In this document: piece after piece, positions 11,579-22,490 of the stretch | Layout of the letters: each line of letters starts with the position of its first letter | How positions within the stretch are numbered: position 1 is the stretch's first letter | DNA from: Tenebrio molitor | Taxonomy: Eukaryota > Arthropoda > Insecta > Coleoptera > Tenebrionidae | DNA length: 64,000 nucleotides | Direction: 5' to 3' | NCBI RefSeq assembly: GCF_963966145.1 | Contig: NC_091048.1 | Location: forward strand, 3,348,001-3,412,000 | Notes under the pieces: model-generated | Told to the model about the DNA's origin: nothing | Seen by the model: only the letters and a program-made list of their open reading frames with translations | The model's database searches: none | Position numbers and translations under genes: made by a program

Positions 11579-12785
11579 CAGTGCATTTTTTTTAATTGTT
11601 GCCATAGGGAATTGCATGGTAAAACTTATACCCCCTGTTAACTTTTGTTCTGATGAAAATATTCAAACCATTTTGGGAACAAGGTTTGAAGATTTTTTAA
11701 ACTATCGGACAGAATACAATTCAATATCCTAAACTGTCGAAAAAGTTGTGAAAAAAATATTTTCTAGCGCGCCGGAATGATGGTACGTCGAGCGGCCGCC
11801 AGAATAGCGTCCCTGTCGGCTCAACCAGCCAGCACCTGACCATCTCCACTTTTGACTTTTGTCACTTTCATTTAAAAAATAAATAGCGAGATCTCCTCCA
11901 AGCTATGATTAAAATAAATAACAAAATAAAATATAAAATCTCTTTTATGTTCCCATATCGTCTACTACGTTTTTGTCAAATTATTTACGTTCATTAATTT
12001 CAATTTTGAAGAGTAAAATTAGTAAAATAAAACTGCTTGTCGTTGTTCAAACAATATGCATTACGTAGTCTTATTAATGATCTATTACAAAAATAAAAAT
12101 TAACACCAAACCTGCAGTGGATCATAAGTTAACAGAGGATATTATTTTTACCATTCAATTATGTAATTCCCTATGGCAACAGTAAAAAAACGCATAAGAG
12201 GTCAACCAGAAACTGTGGAGAAATTAAGGGCAAGAATAACTGAAGCTTGTAATTCCATTACAGTGCGACATTTACAAAACACGCGAAGAAATTTTCAAGA
12301 TCGCGTGGGACATTGTCCAGCAGTCGAAGGAAAACACTTTGAACAATTCCTTTGACAATTTCTGTTAATTTCTTGAGTTACTTGTGCGTTAACGTTTTTA
12401 CATTTTGTTATTTTTTTTAACAAATAAATGTTTAGATGTTCTGCCATCCAAAAGCCAATTTAATCATAGCCTCGAGGAGATCTCGCTATTTTTTAAATGA
12501 AAGTGACAAAAGTCAAAAGTGGAGATGGTCAGGTGCTGGTTGAGCCGACAGGAACGCTATTCTGGCGGCCGCTCGACGTACTATTATTCCGGCGCGCTAG
12601 AAAATATTTTTTTCACAACTTTTTAGACAGTTTAGGATATTGAACTGTTATCTATCCGATAGTTTAAAAAATTTTCAAACTTTGTTCCAAAAATGGTTTG
12701 AATATTTTCATCAGAACAAAAGTTAACAGGGGGTATAAGTTTTACCATGCAATTCCCTATGGCAACACTTAAAAAAAATGCACTG
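11579..12785. mobile_element. Long-TIR Tc1/mariner-type element, internally decayed
   Basis: Inverted ends of about 330 bp: left 11579-11913, right 12459-12785, both starting CAGTGCATTTTTTT and flanked by TA at 11577-11578 and 12786-12787. The arms share long blocks such as GCGAGATCTCCTC and GCGGCCGC..GTCGAG. The unpaired middle carries a transposase C-terminal fragment (12173-12355). The arms plus a short middle would fold back as RNA. Confidence 0.88.
12173..12355 (+). pseudogene. Transposase C-terminal fragment (Tc1/mariner-like)
   Basis: A 60-aa frame. Its PETVEKLRARITEACNSI segment followed by NFQDRVGHCPAVEGKHFEQF matches the usual end of insect mariner-like DDE transposases. There, an LK.RI...I motif is followed by R....C...G.HFE.L just before the stop (family knowledge). 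The catalytic domain is absent. The ATG falls in a short repeat of the element's terminal sequence (ATTCCCTATGGCAAC), so the start is probably accidental. It sits in the loop of the long-TIR element at 11579-12785 and is probably what remains of that element's own transposase. Confidence 0.7.
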
Positions 12786-12788
12786 TAT

Positions 12789-12890
12789 ATGTTATTCGGA
12801 GCAAAAATGGTTTTATGTGCTTTGGCTGGTAGTTTGGCTGCTGAACGCAGTGTGCTGCACATAAAACTTAATTTTTGCTCCTCATAACAT
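12789..12890. repeat. Short inverted repeat
   Basis: Arms 12789-12820 (ATGTTATTCGGAGCAAAAAT..TTTTATGTGC) and 12857-12890 are complements with small mismatches. It abuts the right TA of the preceding element. Confidence 0.75.
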
Positions 12891-12987
12891 AATGTTTTTT
12901 GTTAGTTTGCTTTTTTTATTAATTTTGTTGTTATCCACTGTTTATTGCATGCGATTTTTGAATAAAAATTCAAATACGTAAAAAATC

Positions 12988-13103
12988 AAATGCACGCTTA
13001 TGAAATGTCATACAAATATTAACTCTACCCCATTTACACAGTTGCCACATACATTTTCGTACATAGTTGCCATACTTGGCCACAATCATTTTGAATCACC
13101 CAA
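12988..13103. mobile_element. Partial MITE (one half), family of 62596-62869
   Basis: The sequence up to CACCCAA at 13103 matches one half of the complete element at 62596-62869, including the CCACAATCATTTTGAATCAC terminus and a following TA. The other end is missing. Confidence 0.8.
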
Positions 13104-13547
13104 TACATAAGACAATTGCTTGATAAAAAAAAAGAATATTTTATTCAAAAAATAGAAATTATGCCAAAACGACTGGGAATAGGTATACACAATGTTAATA
13201 AAAGTAGCCTTAAAATTAAATTTTACATTTATATCTATGTCAAAAAGGGTAGTTGCCATTAAAAAAAAATTAAGTTTTCGACATTTTATGATTACCAATT
13301 TTGAAAAATTGCAGTAGGCTTATGAAACATAAAAAAATTTCACTAATGGCGCAATTATACTCGTATACTCGTAATTAATTTAAAAAAAAAAAAATTATGA
13401 GCAGATATACAGGCTTATGATAAAGTAACGCACAAAATTTAGAAACGTACAGTATTCATTTTTGAAAAAAATGCAAACACACGTCAAAAGTTTTTAGAGT
13501 AAATTCTTGCTTTAAAAATTATTATTTAATTTATTGTTCGTATCCCA
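13104..13547. other. AT-rich intergenic stretch
   Basis: Homopolymer-rich; nothing gene-like seen. Confidence 0.4.
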
Positions 13548-14240
13548 CCTCCACCCGGCGGCACGGCAATTTTGCCGGAGTACATACACTATTACGGATA
13601 ATACTATCAAGTAATAGTGCAGTGCTTATCAACATAATTACCGGCGTCTCGCCTCCACATTTTGACTTTTTTGTGTTTTATTTTCTGTGTCAATGTTAAG
13701 GAATTTCCTCACGATGTGACATGAGTATAATAATATACCTTTTTGAATTTCAACCACCAGTGTGTTCTCTACGTCCAAAATTTTTAAATTTTTAAAAAGA
13801 GATTGCGGTACTATTCCTGTTGCTGAAATTATAAATGGTAAAATCGAATTTTTTTCTAAACACCAAAGATTTCTCATAGCAACGGAGAGTTCTAAATATT
13901 TATTAATTTTTGTATTATATGTCTGTGTTATATTGTGTGAATTTGGAACAGCTATACCTATCCAAAAGATATGCTTGCTGTTGTTGTTTATTTAAAATAA
14001 TAATGTCTGGTCTGTTATGCTGAATATGAATGTCAGTTAAAACTGTGCGATCAAAATATAATTTGTAATTGTCATTTTCTAAACAACTTTCTGGTTTATA
14101 AATGTAATGTGGTTGTGTATCCTTTAATACATTGAATTTAACTGCTAAACTCATGTGTATAATTTTTGCGAATATATCATGATGTTTTTTATATTCGCTT
14201 TGAGCCAAAACGGTGCAAGAAGAAATGATGTGTTCAATTT
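13548..14240 (-). pseudogene. R2-like retrotransposon, 5'-truncated copy (endonuclease and 3' end)
   Basis: Minus strand. It begins inside the C-terminal domain at the HIISSCTVLAQSEYKK region (about 14240), continues through RPDIIILNKQQQQAYLLD (restriction-like endonuclease core PD..LLD), then a frameshift near 13965. It resumes as MRNLWCLEKNSILPFIISAT to EARRR at 13638. The conserved 3' tail follows, ending GGTGGGA at 13550. 5' truncation plus an intact 3' end is the mark of target-primed reverse transcription. Non-functional. Confidence 0.88.
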
Positions 14241-14448
14241 ATTAATTAGTTACCTATTATTAAAATCAAGTTTATTTCGTTCTTTATTAATTTGCTTATT
14301 TGCGATGTCAAGTGCGTTCTTAAAGTTAACATAATGTCAAGCGATCTGATTTGGGGATATTTAAAATTTAATTTGAATCAGCCAATCAAATATGCGGATT
14401 TCCGACTTGACGAGTTGTTAGCTGACACGATGTTAACTAAACTTTATA

Positions 14449-14812
14449 CAGGTTATTATAAATGATTGTAGTCGAAGCAGGCCATGCCCATGTTATGAAA
14501 TTTTTGCCGCTTTCATGTGAACTGTCAATTTTTGTCGCTGTCATTGTCATTTTTAGGTAAAAATGTAATGTAATGAGGGTTTTATTTATTTTTTTAAAAT
14601 TAACGATTGAATCCAAAAATGTTGAGTTGTTTACTTGTTTTGCAACCAATTCTAAAAATGTTGAGTTGTTTTGCACCCAATTTAGCTCCTGTGTGTGAAC
14701 GGTGTTAGATACTCACTTATTCTTGTTGATGTTTTTTATATGGAGCGGCAACCATAAATTTTACATTCGGTTTTTACGCCTTCTTGGACTACAATCATTT
14801 ATAACAACACTG
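14449..14812. mobile_element. MITE
   Basis: Inverted ends built on TTATAAATGATTGTAGTC: left about 14452-14484, right about 14778-14808. The interior has no coding signal, and the small frame across it is not protein-like. Related in its ATAAATGATTG motif to the element at 31802-31907. Confidence 0.7.
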
Positions 14813-14914
14813 TGCAACGGGCCTTGAGGTGGTAAAATTGTGTGAAAATTCCTGAACGTGCATATGCCACGAGGTTGAATAAATTAAACAACTAATAAAA
14901 ATAATTTTTATTAA

Positions 14915-15212
14915 TTTTTTCTATAATTGATTCAAAAAATTGAAATTCACGCATAGTTATCCGTGCTTGAAGTGGGTCATTTTTTACGTGTATTTTTTTT
15001 GCATTGTTAGTAAGATCGAAACCATAGAAACCATACAAAACAGTGTGTGAAATGCGATTTCACGCACACGACTATTTCTGTGTTTCACTTCACGCACTGT
15101 TTTTTATTAGTTACCTAGCAACATGGTCACTGCATTGAAACTTCCGAGTTCCTTCAAAAATTTGAATTTTTAATTTCAATTTTTTGAATCAATTATAGAA
15201 AAAATATTGTTT
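14915..15212. repeat. Inverted repeat
   Basis: Arms with TTCTATAATTGATTCAAAAA at the left (about 14915-14945) and its complement at the right (about 15178-15212). Between them is a second short palindrome around CACGCAC..GTGCGTG. Confidence 0.6.
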
Positions 15213-15424
15213 ATATTTCGTGAGTGAAGATGTTTTTGTGCATTCAAAGGCTTATACTGCCTCGACCTTCGTCTCGGCGTAAAAGACCTTTTCATGCACA
15301 AAAAACACTCTCTTCACGCACTTAATATAAAAATAACTATTTATTGAGAAAATGCCTAAATTTGACCTAATTAACTTATAAATTTCATTTTTTGATATTA
15401 TGATTATGTGGCTTATAAAAATTT

Positions 15425-17737
15425 ACTTGTATTCATAAATGCTTACTTGATCACTTTAACGGATTTACTAGGGAACCTAACACATTTCCAGAGTTTTTGG
15501 CCCATGGTATAACATATCTGAAACCAAAAGATTCCGATACTAAAAATCCATCAAAATATAGGCCAATCACATGTTTGCCTACAATTTATAAAATTATGAC
15601 ATCTTGCATTTAAGTAATAATTTACGATCATTGTCAAAAACTAAATATACTTAATGAAGAACAAAAAGGTTGTGTTAAAGAGTGTTTTGGTTGTAAAGAA
15701 CAACTCATAATAGATACGGTAATAATGGAACAAGCTAGAAAAAATAATAGAAATATTTATATCGCATTCATAGACTACAAAAAAGCCTATGATTCAGTAC
15801 CACATTCATGGTTAATTAAAATTCTTAAAATTTATAAAATTAATTTGGATTTGATTAACTTTTTATCTCATGTTATGACATTTTGGAGAACTACTTTAAA
15901 TTTATCAATAAACAATACTAAATTAAAATCCGAGCCTATTCAAATTAAACGGGGAATTTATCAAGGAGATTCTTTAAGTCCTTTATGGTTTTGTCTAGCC
16001 ATTAATCCTTTGACAAATCTATTAAATAGCACTGGATATGGTTTCAATATTAGAGTTAATAATACCACACTATCCAAATTAAATCACCTTCTTTATATGG
16101 ATGACATAAAACTTTATGCATCAAAAAAGAATCACATTTTAGGTATCTTTACTAACAATAACTGAAAATTTCTCAAATGATATTGGGATGAGTTTTGGTA
16201 TTGATAAGTGTAAAATGCAATCAATATGTCGCGGTCATTACGAACATTTAGAATATATACTCGTAACTCAAGAAGGAGAAATCATTAAAAATTTAAATAA
16301 AGGAGAATTTTTTAAATATTTAGGTATTAATCAATCAAATCATATTCAACACTCAATTATAAAAGAAAATTTAGAAAAGCAATTTTATTTAAGAATTAAA
16401 TCTATTTTAAAATCAAAATTAAACGGTCATAATTTAATTAAAGCAGTAAATACATATGCTGTTCCATTACTGACCTATTCTTTCGGTGTTATAAAATGGT
16501 CCAAAACTAATTTACAGAACATAAACATTAAAACTAGAGTTCTTTTAACCAAATTTAGTAAACACCATCCTAAATCTGCTATTGAAAGATTTAACTTACC
16601 ACGCGAAAACGGTGGTATGGGTTTTTCAAATCTAGAAATACAGCTAAAAAATCAAATTGCTTCACTAAAAAATTATTTCCTCAATAGAGCTCGTGATAAC
16701 ACCTTTTTCAATGCTTTGGTTTCAGCCGATAAAGGCTACACACCTTTAAATTTAAGTGATAATATAATTTCAGACATTGTTAAGCCAAATATACCTGACA
16801 CAATAGCAAATATAAAACAGAAGTCTTTACATGGGAGATACTTTAAAGAACTGGAACAACCAGAAGTTAATATTCAGGCATCTCATGCATGGCTTAAGAA
16901 ATCAAATATTCACCCTGAGACGGAGGGTTTTATATTTGCAATACAAGATCGTGTTATAAATACAAGAAATTATAAAAAACACATATGCGGTTTACAATCG
17001 ATAATTGATAAATGTAGGATTTGCGGAACTGAAGGGGAAACAATTGAACACATTATTTCTTCTTGCACCGTTTTGGCTCAAAGCGAATATAAAAAAAGAC
17101 ACGATATATTCGCTAAAATTATACACATGAATTTAGCTGTTAAATTCAATTTATTAAAGGATACACAACCACATTCCATTTATAAACCAGAAAGTTGTTT
17201 AGAAAATGATAATTACAAATTATATTTTGGTCGCACAGTTTTAACTGACATTCACATTCAGCATAACAGACCAGACATTATTATTTTAAATAAACAACAA
17301 AAGCAAGCATATCTTTTAGATATAGCTGTTCCAAATTCCCATAATATAACACAGACATATAACACAAAAATTAATAAATATTTAGAGCTCTCGGTTGCTA
17401 TGAGAAATCTTTGGAGTTTAGAAAAAATTTCTATTTTACCACTTATAATATCAGCAACGGGAATAGTACCGCAATCTCTTTTTAAAAATTTAAAAATTCT
17501 GGATTTAGCAAACAGATTGGTAGTTGAAATTCAAAAAGGTATATTATTATACTCATGTCATATCGTGAGGAAATTCCTTAACATTGACACAGAACATAAT
17601 ACACAACAAAGTCAAAATGCGGAGGCAAGACGCCGGTAATTATGTTGATAAGCACTGCACTATTACTTGATAGTAATATCCGTAATAGTGTATGTACTCC
17701 GGCAAAATTGCCGTGCCGCCGGGTGGAGGTGGGATAG
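15425..17737 (+). pseudogene. R2-like retrotransposon, longest copy (RT, zinc knuckle, endonuclease, 3' UTR)
   Basis: Begins abruptly inside the RT (same region as 410-470 of the first copy), so it is 5'-truncated. Motifs in order: motif A AFIDYKKAYDSVPHS, motif B GIYQGDSLSPL, motif C YMDDIKLYA (16096-16122), then after a frameshift near 16150 motif D GIDKCKM and FKYLGINQS. The 483-aa frame 16188-17639 carries a C-X2-C-X7-H-X4-C knuckle (CRICGTEGETIEHIISSC) and the endonuclease core RPDIIILNKQQKQAYLLDIA, as in R2-type elements. An in-frame TAA after SCI near 15612 and the frameshift disable it. A 95-nt 3' UTR ends GGTGGGA with no poly(A). Confidence 0.92.
17640..17737 (+). other. Conserved structured 3' end of the R2-like family
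   Basis: CACTATTAC at 17658-17666 pairs perfectly with GTAATAGTG at 17682-17690. GGCAAAATTGCC just downstream is a second palindrome. The same block ends the copies at 13548 and 29936. R2 elements use a folded 3' RNA for recognition by their own RT (known); the role here is inferred. Confidence 0.7.
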
Positions 17738-18065
17738 TTGAATAAATTAGATCTGCAAAATATAAAAACGAAATCATATTTTTTAAGGACAATTTTGCCA
17801 CCGGTAGTAAAAGATGAATCACCCTGTATTGATAATCTAAATTCGTCTGAAGTCTGTTGTTGAACAAGATTTTATCTTGAAAACTGATCATTTTTGTTGC
17901 AGTGATGATCAAATGTTCAGTTCGTTAGCAAAACCTAAAACTGACTGATCTTTGCTCTATATTTTTTGGTATTGCAATATTTATTTTCGTACGCTCGATA
18001 GACTTGATACTACCACGTTGCCAACAAATATTGATCGTCTGATTGGAACAGTGACCTGCTATAGG
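17738..18065. other. Intergenic stretch
   Basis: Contains a lone CACCCTGTATT MITE-end motif near 17820; otherwise nothing seen. Confidence 0.4.
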
Positions 18066-18425
18066 TACTATCGCGGCCAAAATACTTTGGTCGTCACTTT
18101 TTGACACTTCAAATGTAAATCAAGTATTAATGTCAATATACATGACAATTTCAAATTATTTTTGTCAAAAATATGGCACCTTCAGTTTTTGATAAATATA
18201 GAATCGTCTTACTTGCTTCTGAAGGTTGTCTAAACCGCGACCACGTTGATCTTTTGCTTTTGAACCCTGCCTCCGCAGCTGGGATTTACCCCACCCGTAT
18301 GACACTGATAGATTAAAATAATTTTGACAGTAGTAAAAAATAAGGTTAAACATCCTAAAGTTTGCTTTACAATTGAATGTCATTTATGTCACATTGACGA
18401 CCAAAGTATTTTGGCCGCGATAGTA
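18066..18425. mobile_element. MITE, TACTATCGCGGCC type
   Basis: Termini TACTATCGCGGCCAAAATAC at 18066 and its complement ending at 18425, about 31 bp each and almost perfect. About 360 bp, non-coding. Member of the TACWRT..CG terminal group listed with 61040-62361. Confidence 0.88.
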
Positions 18426-18951
18426 CATACTTATGTCTACTTCCATTAATCTAAGGTAATTTGTCGCTCAAATTACATAACGAAAATTAAAAAAATATGT
18501 ATTACAGAAACATGTTTGCAATACTCTTATGTTTTATCAATAAACAATACTGCTCGACTTTCCATCATAATTAATTATACATGTTGAAATCAAAGATCAA
18601 AGTATTGGACTGTTGATGGTTGATTGAGGTATCAAGGGAAATAAACAAACATAAAAGAATTAATAGGTTAATATCCAATGAAATGAAGTCATTATAAAAA
18701 CGTTTTAATTATCCACAAAAGTCACATCCTTTTTAAGTCAAACGTTCGCATAATAAAATTACACATCTGAGAATTAAAATACATTTTGACTTATTAACAT
18801 ACACACTTCCAGCAGTTAGCACTTGATTATTTTTAATTTAAATTAACTGAGATTTCCCTACTATCTGCTGAAAATGTAACTCGTTCGAATAAAAATACCA
18901 TTGGATAAAATGGACTACCTTAACCTAAGAAATACAATTATCTGTGATTAA
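18426..18951. other. 3' flank of Set
   Basis: AT-rich, probably including the Set 3' UTR. I found no canonical AATAAA on the minus strand in this stretch. Confidence 0.4.
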
Positions 18952-19713
18952 TTAATTTGATGAAGTTCCATCTCCTGAGGCTTGTGCAGTCTTGTCGCCG
19001 TTTGTTTCGTCACCTTCTTCCCCTTCGGAGCTCTCGTTGCTGTCATCCTCTCCTTCCATGTCTGGATCGGGTAAATAATACTGAAGAGTGTTGGCCCAAA
19101 CGTCGTCTTTGATGATTTCGGCGATTTTGTCGTTGGCTGGATCGTCGTTGTTACTGAACCAACCGAAAAATGATTTGGGTTCTTCGCGCGTGCGCTTCTT
19201 GCCTGGCGCCTTCGCGGGAGTCTTCTTCTGCGGTTTGGTCCAGTCAATTTTGGTGCTCTCTGACGCCATTTTGTCTTGTTTGTATGAAATTTCCTTGACG
19301 AGAAAGTCATTTTTGAAATATGGATTCTCCCTGAAGTAGAACTTGATGCAGTAGCCTGAATTGTTGTCTGCCATGTCTACTTCCAGCTTACGAAGGTAAT
19401 GTAAACAATCTTCCTCCTCTTCTGTCAGGATGTTACAGAGGTCCGGGTGACCCGTGAACACGGTGAACCAAAAGTCCGGGATTTTTTCGATAATTTTACT
19501 ACGTTTGTCGTAACATTCCTGCCGCAGTTTCTTGTACTTTTGATCCATGGCGATGACTTCCTCGTTTTCTTTCTCGTTCAGTTTATCCAGTTCGTTATGA
19601 CACATTTCCAGCTCTATTATGGCGGAGTCCATATCCGCCTCCTGGGTGGTGTCGTCGACGTTGTTCCCATCTTCGGCAGTTTTTAGTTTCTTTGGAGTGG
19701 GTTTATCAGACAT
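18952..19713 (-). CDS. Set: SET / I2PP2A / TAF-I beta, NAP-family histone chaperone
   Basis: Complete 253-aa single-exon frame from ATG 19713. It starts MSDKPTPKKLKTAEDG. A helical dimerisation segment follows (about residues 28-80, ending KLRQECYDKRSKIIEKIPDF), then the NAP earmuff domain: FWFTVFTGHPDLCNIL, EEDCLHYLRKLEV, GYCIKFYFRENPYF, and EEPKSFFGWFS..IKDDVWANTLQYYL. The last 40 residues are acidic (PDPDMEGEDDSNESSEGEEG). This order and the FFxWF and IKDDxWxNPLQYY motifs are those of SET. SET proteins bind histones, mask histone tails from acetylation and inhibit PP2A (known). The CDS is intact and GC-richer than its surroundings. The lack of introns could mean a retrocopy, but no poly(A) tract or target duplication was seen. 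Confidence 0.95.
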   Translation of the reverse strand: MSDKPTPKKLKTAEDGNNVDDTTQEADMDSAIIELEMCHNELDKLNEKENEEVIAMDQKYKKLRQECYDKRSKIIEKIPDFWFTVFTGHPDLCNILTEEEEDCLHYLRKLEVDMADNNSGYCIKFYFRENPYFKNDFLVKEISYKQDKMASESTKIDWTKPQKKTPAKAPGKKRTREEPKSFFGWFSNNDDPANDKIAEIIKDDVWANTLQYYLPDPDMEGEDDSNESSEGEEGDETNGDKTAQASGDGTSSN

Positions 19714-20717
19714 TTTTCGACCGAAATTCTACCAGTTCAGCAACACTACACACGCCACCCAACAAAATGGTTGCAGATGAAATGCGTTCGCCTAAAAACG
19801 AAGGAAAACACTTTTATGAAACGGCAACTGGCGTATTTAAACTTTTCACTACCTTTATTGTTTGTTTACAACGATTGTTACACTTTAACGGCGTAAATTC
19901 GTCGTAACCACCTGACGGTTTATTAGGCGTCGTGAAAAATAACCCGGCTTTTTTTAGGTTATGAAGACGTCACGTGATCGATGCCAACCTGAAACGACTG
20001 AAACATTTGAAATAAAAGTGCGGGAAGCAAACTTCATTAAAAATGGGCAAAGATGTCGGTTACAGTTGGCTTAAAAAAAAAACGAGAATTGAAATCTGAC
20101 CTAATGTGAATTGGAAATTTAATTTGTCAATTTGTGTCCGTTTGACAGTAGTATTTCTGACACATAAGTGCAGTTGTTTAACCTAAACTCTAAAAGGCCG
20201 TTCAAACTATAAAAATCTAATAAAATCTGACAGAACTTTTTCTGACAGTTCCCGTTTTTTTTTTTTGACGTCAACCGTACAAGTCGATTTACGTATTATC
20301 TTCTGAGAAACAACTTAATAAATTTAAAGATCTTTCTTTAACTCCAGAATCAAACCCTCCTCTTGGTGGGAAAGTGGATAAACTTATTTTTTGTGACTTT
20401 GTTGGATATAAAAAATTTATATAATTCCTTATAAAACATTGAAACTTTATAAAAACTCGGGAATAAAAATAACTTTATATACGATCGTGTAAAAAGTAGT
20501 CACTTTTTGCACTAAAAATCGTTGTCAAAGTTGACGTTTAGTGCCATAAAACTTTTAGTATAGTTGACTCAAGTTGCAAAAAACCACTTCGCCTTTGCAA
20601 CAGCACTTTTATAGCATTAGTCATTTGAAATTACTTTAAAACTGTACTTATATGGAAAATATTGAATCCAAACTATGATTTTCTGGTTGTTTTGTGCCTT
20701 TATTTGGTTCACAAATA
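19714..20717. other. Upstream region of Set
   Basis: Probably holds the Set promoter. A CACGTGA E-box lies near 19970. No other gene seen. Confidence 0.4.
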
Positions 20718-20778
20718 CAGTAGAAGCTCGATTATCCGGAACAATGGGGGGTAGACCCATTCCGGATGATCGAAAGAG
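20718..20778. mobile_element. Pogo/Tigger-like terminal remnant
   Basis: CAGTAGAAGCTCGATTATCC following TA matches the characteristic terminus of pogo/Tigger elements (from memory of the family). A reversed TTCCGGATGATCG lies 40 bases on, so this is a very short internally deleted relic. Confidence 0.55.
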
Positions 20779-21261
20779 GTAGGGAAGAGGAGAGAAATGA
20801 CAGAGAAGATAAATGACACTTATCCCACTCATTTGAGTGGAATAAGGAACTACGTATTATTTGGTCTGGAGTATACCTGGTTGCCTACGTTTAGAAAACA
20901 CAAATTTACTCCTCAAACTCTTTCAACTATGCAATTCTTTTTTATATTCGCTATTCTCAAACAGCCTTACCTGTTTTATGTCATTTATATCATCATCCTT
21001 AAGTAATAAATACATTTGATGTGATTTTCAGGCGGGATGATAGTCCCGTCTTTCATTGAATCATTGCAGGTGAAATTACTCGAATTTTAGCTAATTATAG
21101 ACAAGTCTTAAAAACAAACCTCTTTGTCGCAGTTTCTTATGAAATATTAAAGAAATTGTGTTGTTTTGAGTGGTCTTGAAAACTAGGTAAAAATGTATGA
21201 AAAATTGGTTGAAATAATACTAACCTTGGTGTTTTTAAAGGGTCAAAATTCAAATAAAACG

Positions 21262-21414
21262 TTTTTTTTTGTTCGACGAGCCCCCCCAAAGGCTCCAAAT
21301 CACTGAAAATCTATAAAATTAGCTTGACGTTTTGTTTTGACAAGTTGTCAAATTTATCAAAATCCGTTCACACAGGAGAAAATTCTCAAATTCTGACAGT
21401 GTCGAACAAAAAAA
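21262..21414. mobile_element. Short MITE, TTTTTGTTCGAC family
   Basis: About 153 bp. Ends TTTTTTTGTTCGACGAGCCC at the left and CAGTGTCGAACAAAAAAA at the right. Other copies: 47188-47337, 63082-63231 and 63432-63580. The conserved interior includes GCTTGACGTTT and ATCCGTTCACACAGGAGAAA. Confidence 0.88.
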
Positions 21415-22490
21415 TTTCTTAAAATAAGTATCATTAAAATATTAAATTTAAAAAAAACCTGCACGATTTAGGTTTGAGCCAGAATTGGTATTAATATTAA
21501 CATAGGTGTCTACTGTCTATTGATTGAAAGAAGGATCATTCATTTGTAAAAATTGATAACACGTTAACCTTTTAGGTTATTTAATCATGGCTTATCAAAA
21601 AGAAGTTTTTTATCTCTCAGATTGCTTCTGAAATATGTAACTCAACTCGCACCCACGTTTGCTTGCAAGCTTATTATGCTCATAAGAAGCGAACAGGCAA
21701 ATTTTATTCCTTTCATTCCTGGACTCCTTTTTAGATGAATAAGTTAACATTTCAATATTACGAAAAATTAGATAAAGTCATAAATATCTAATAAAGTCGG
21801 TTGCATGTTGTTTAAAACAAAAATTTTGGTCAGTGCATTCTGCAATTTCATTGTCGTTCTTGACCAGAATTCTTCACAGACACTGTCTTGAGATGCGCCT
21901 CGTTCCAACGCTCCAGTTTGTAAGCAAGCTTTGTATTGTATTGTAATTTCTATTCAGATTTGGGTCGTCAACGTCATGAAGAAGATAGAACGAGCTGTAT
22001 CAGAGGCTTGGTTATCCAAACCTGTCTCATTGTTATTACATATTTGAAAATGATACATTTTCAAAAATATTTCTCATGAACTAGGTAGAGTACAAAACTA
22101 CCAACCATCGCCAATAAAGTAATAAACTCGTCGATAGTGCTGACATCTAAGCACCTTTAAAATGCGTCCGTGCGCTTCTGGGAATCTGCAGAATAATTTT
22201 AATTTTTATGTTATCAGCTGGTTTTGAAGAGGATAGTTCGTGGTGATAAGCAGTTCACTTCAGTGACGATTATCAAAAATATTTTGCTATTTGTTTGACA
22301 GAAATGTCAACCATATGTCATTGAAATTAAAAAACAGCGTTAGACACGATGGTATTAGAAAAAGAAATATTTGCCAGATAAACTCGATTATCAAACGCAA
22401 ATGTAAAAAGACTTTCAATAATATCAGAGATAATATGTGAGCAACTGTCATTGTAGATAGTCACAAAAAGAGGAAACCGATCTAGTCAAT
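21415..22490. other. Intergenic stretch upstream of the TTC17-like gene
   Basis: No gene seen. Probably includes the promoter and 5' UTR of the gene starting at 22491. Confidence 0.4.

Noticed and set aside
18948..19310. 120-aa minus-strand frame overlapping Set
   Set aside because: Another frame of the same GC-rich Set CDS; Arg/Pro/Lys-rich, typical of an overlap shadow.
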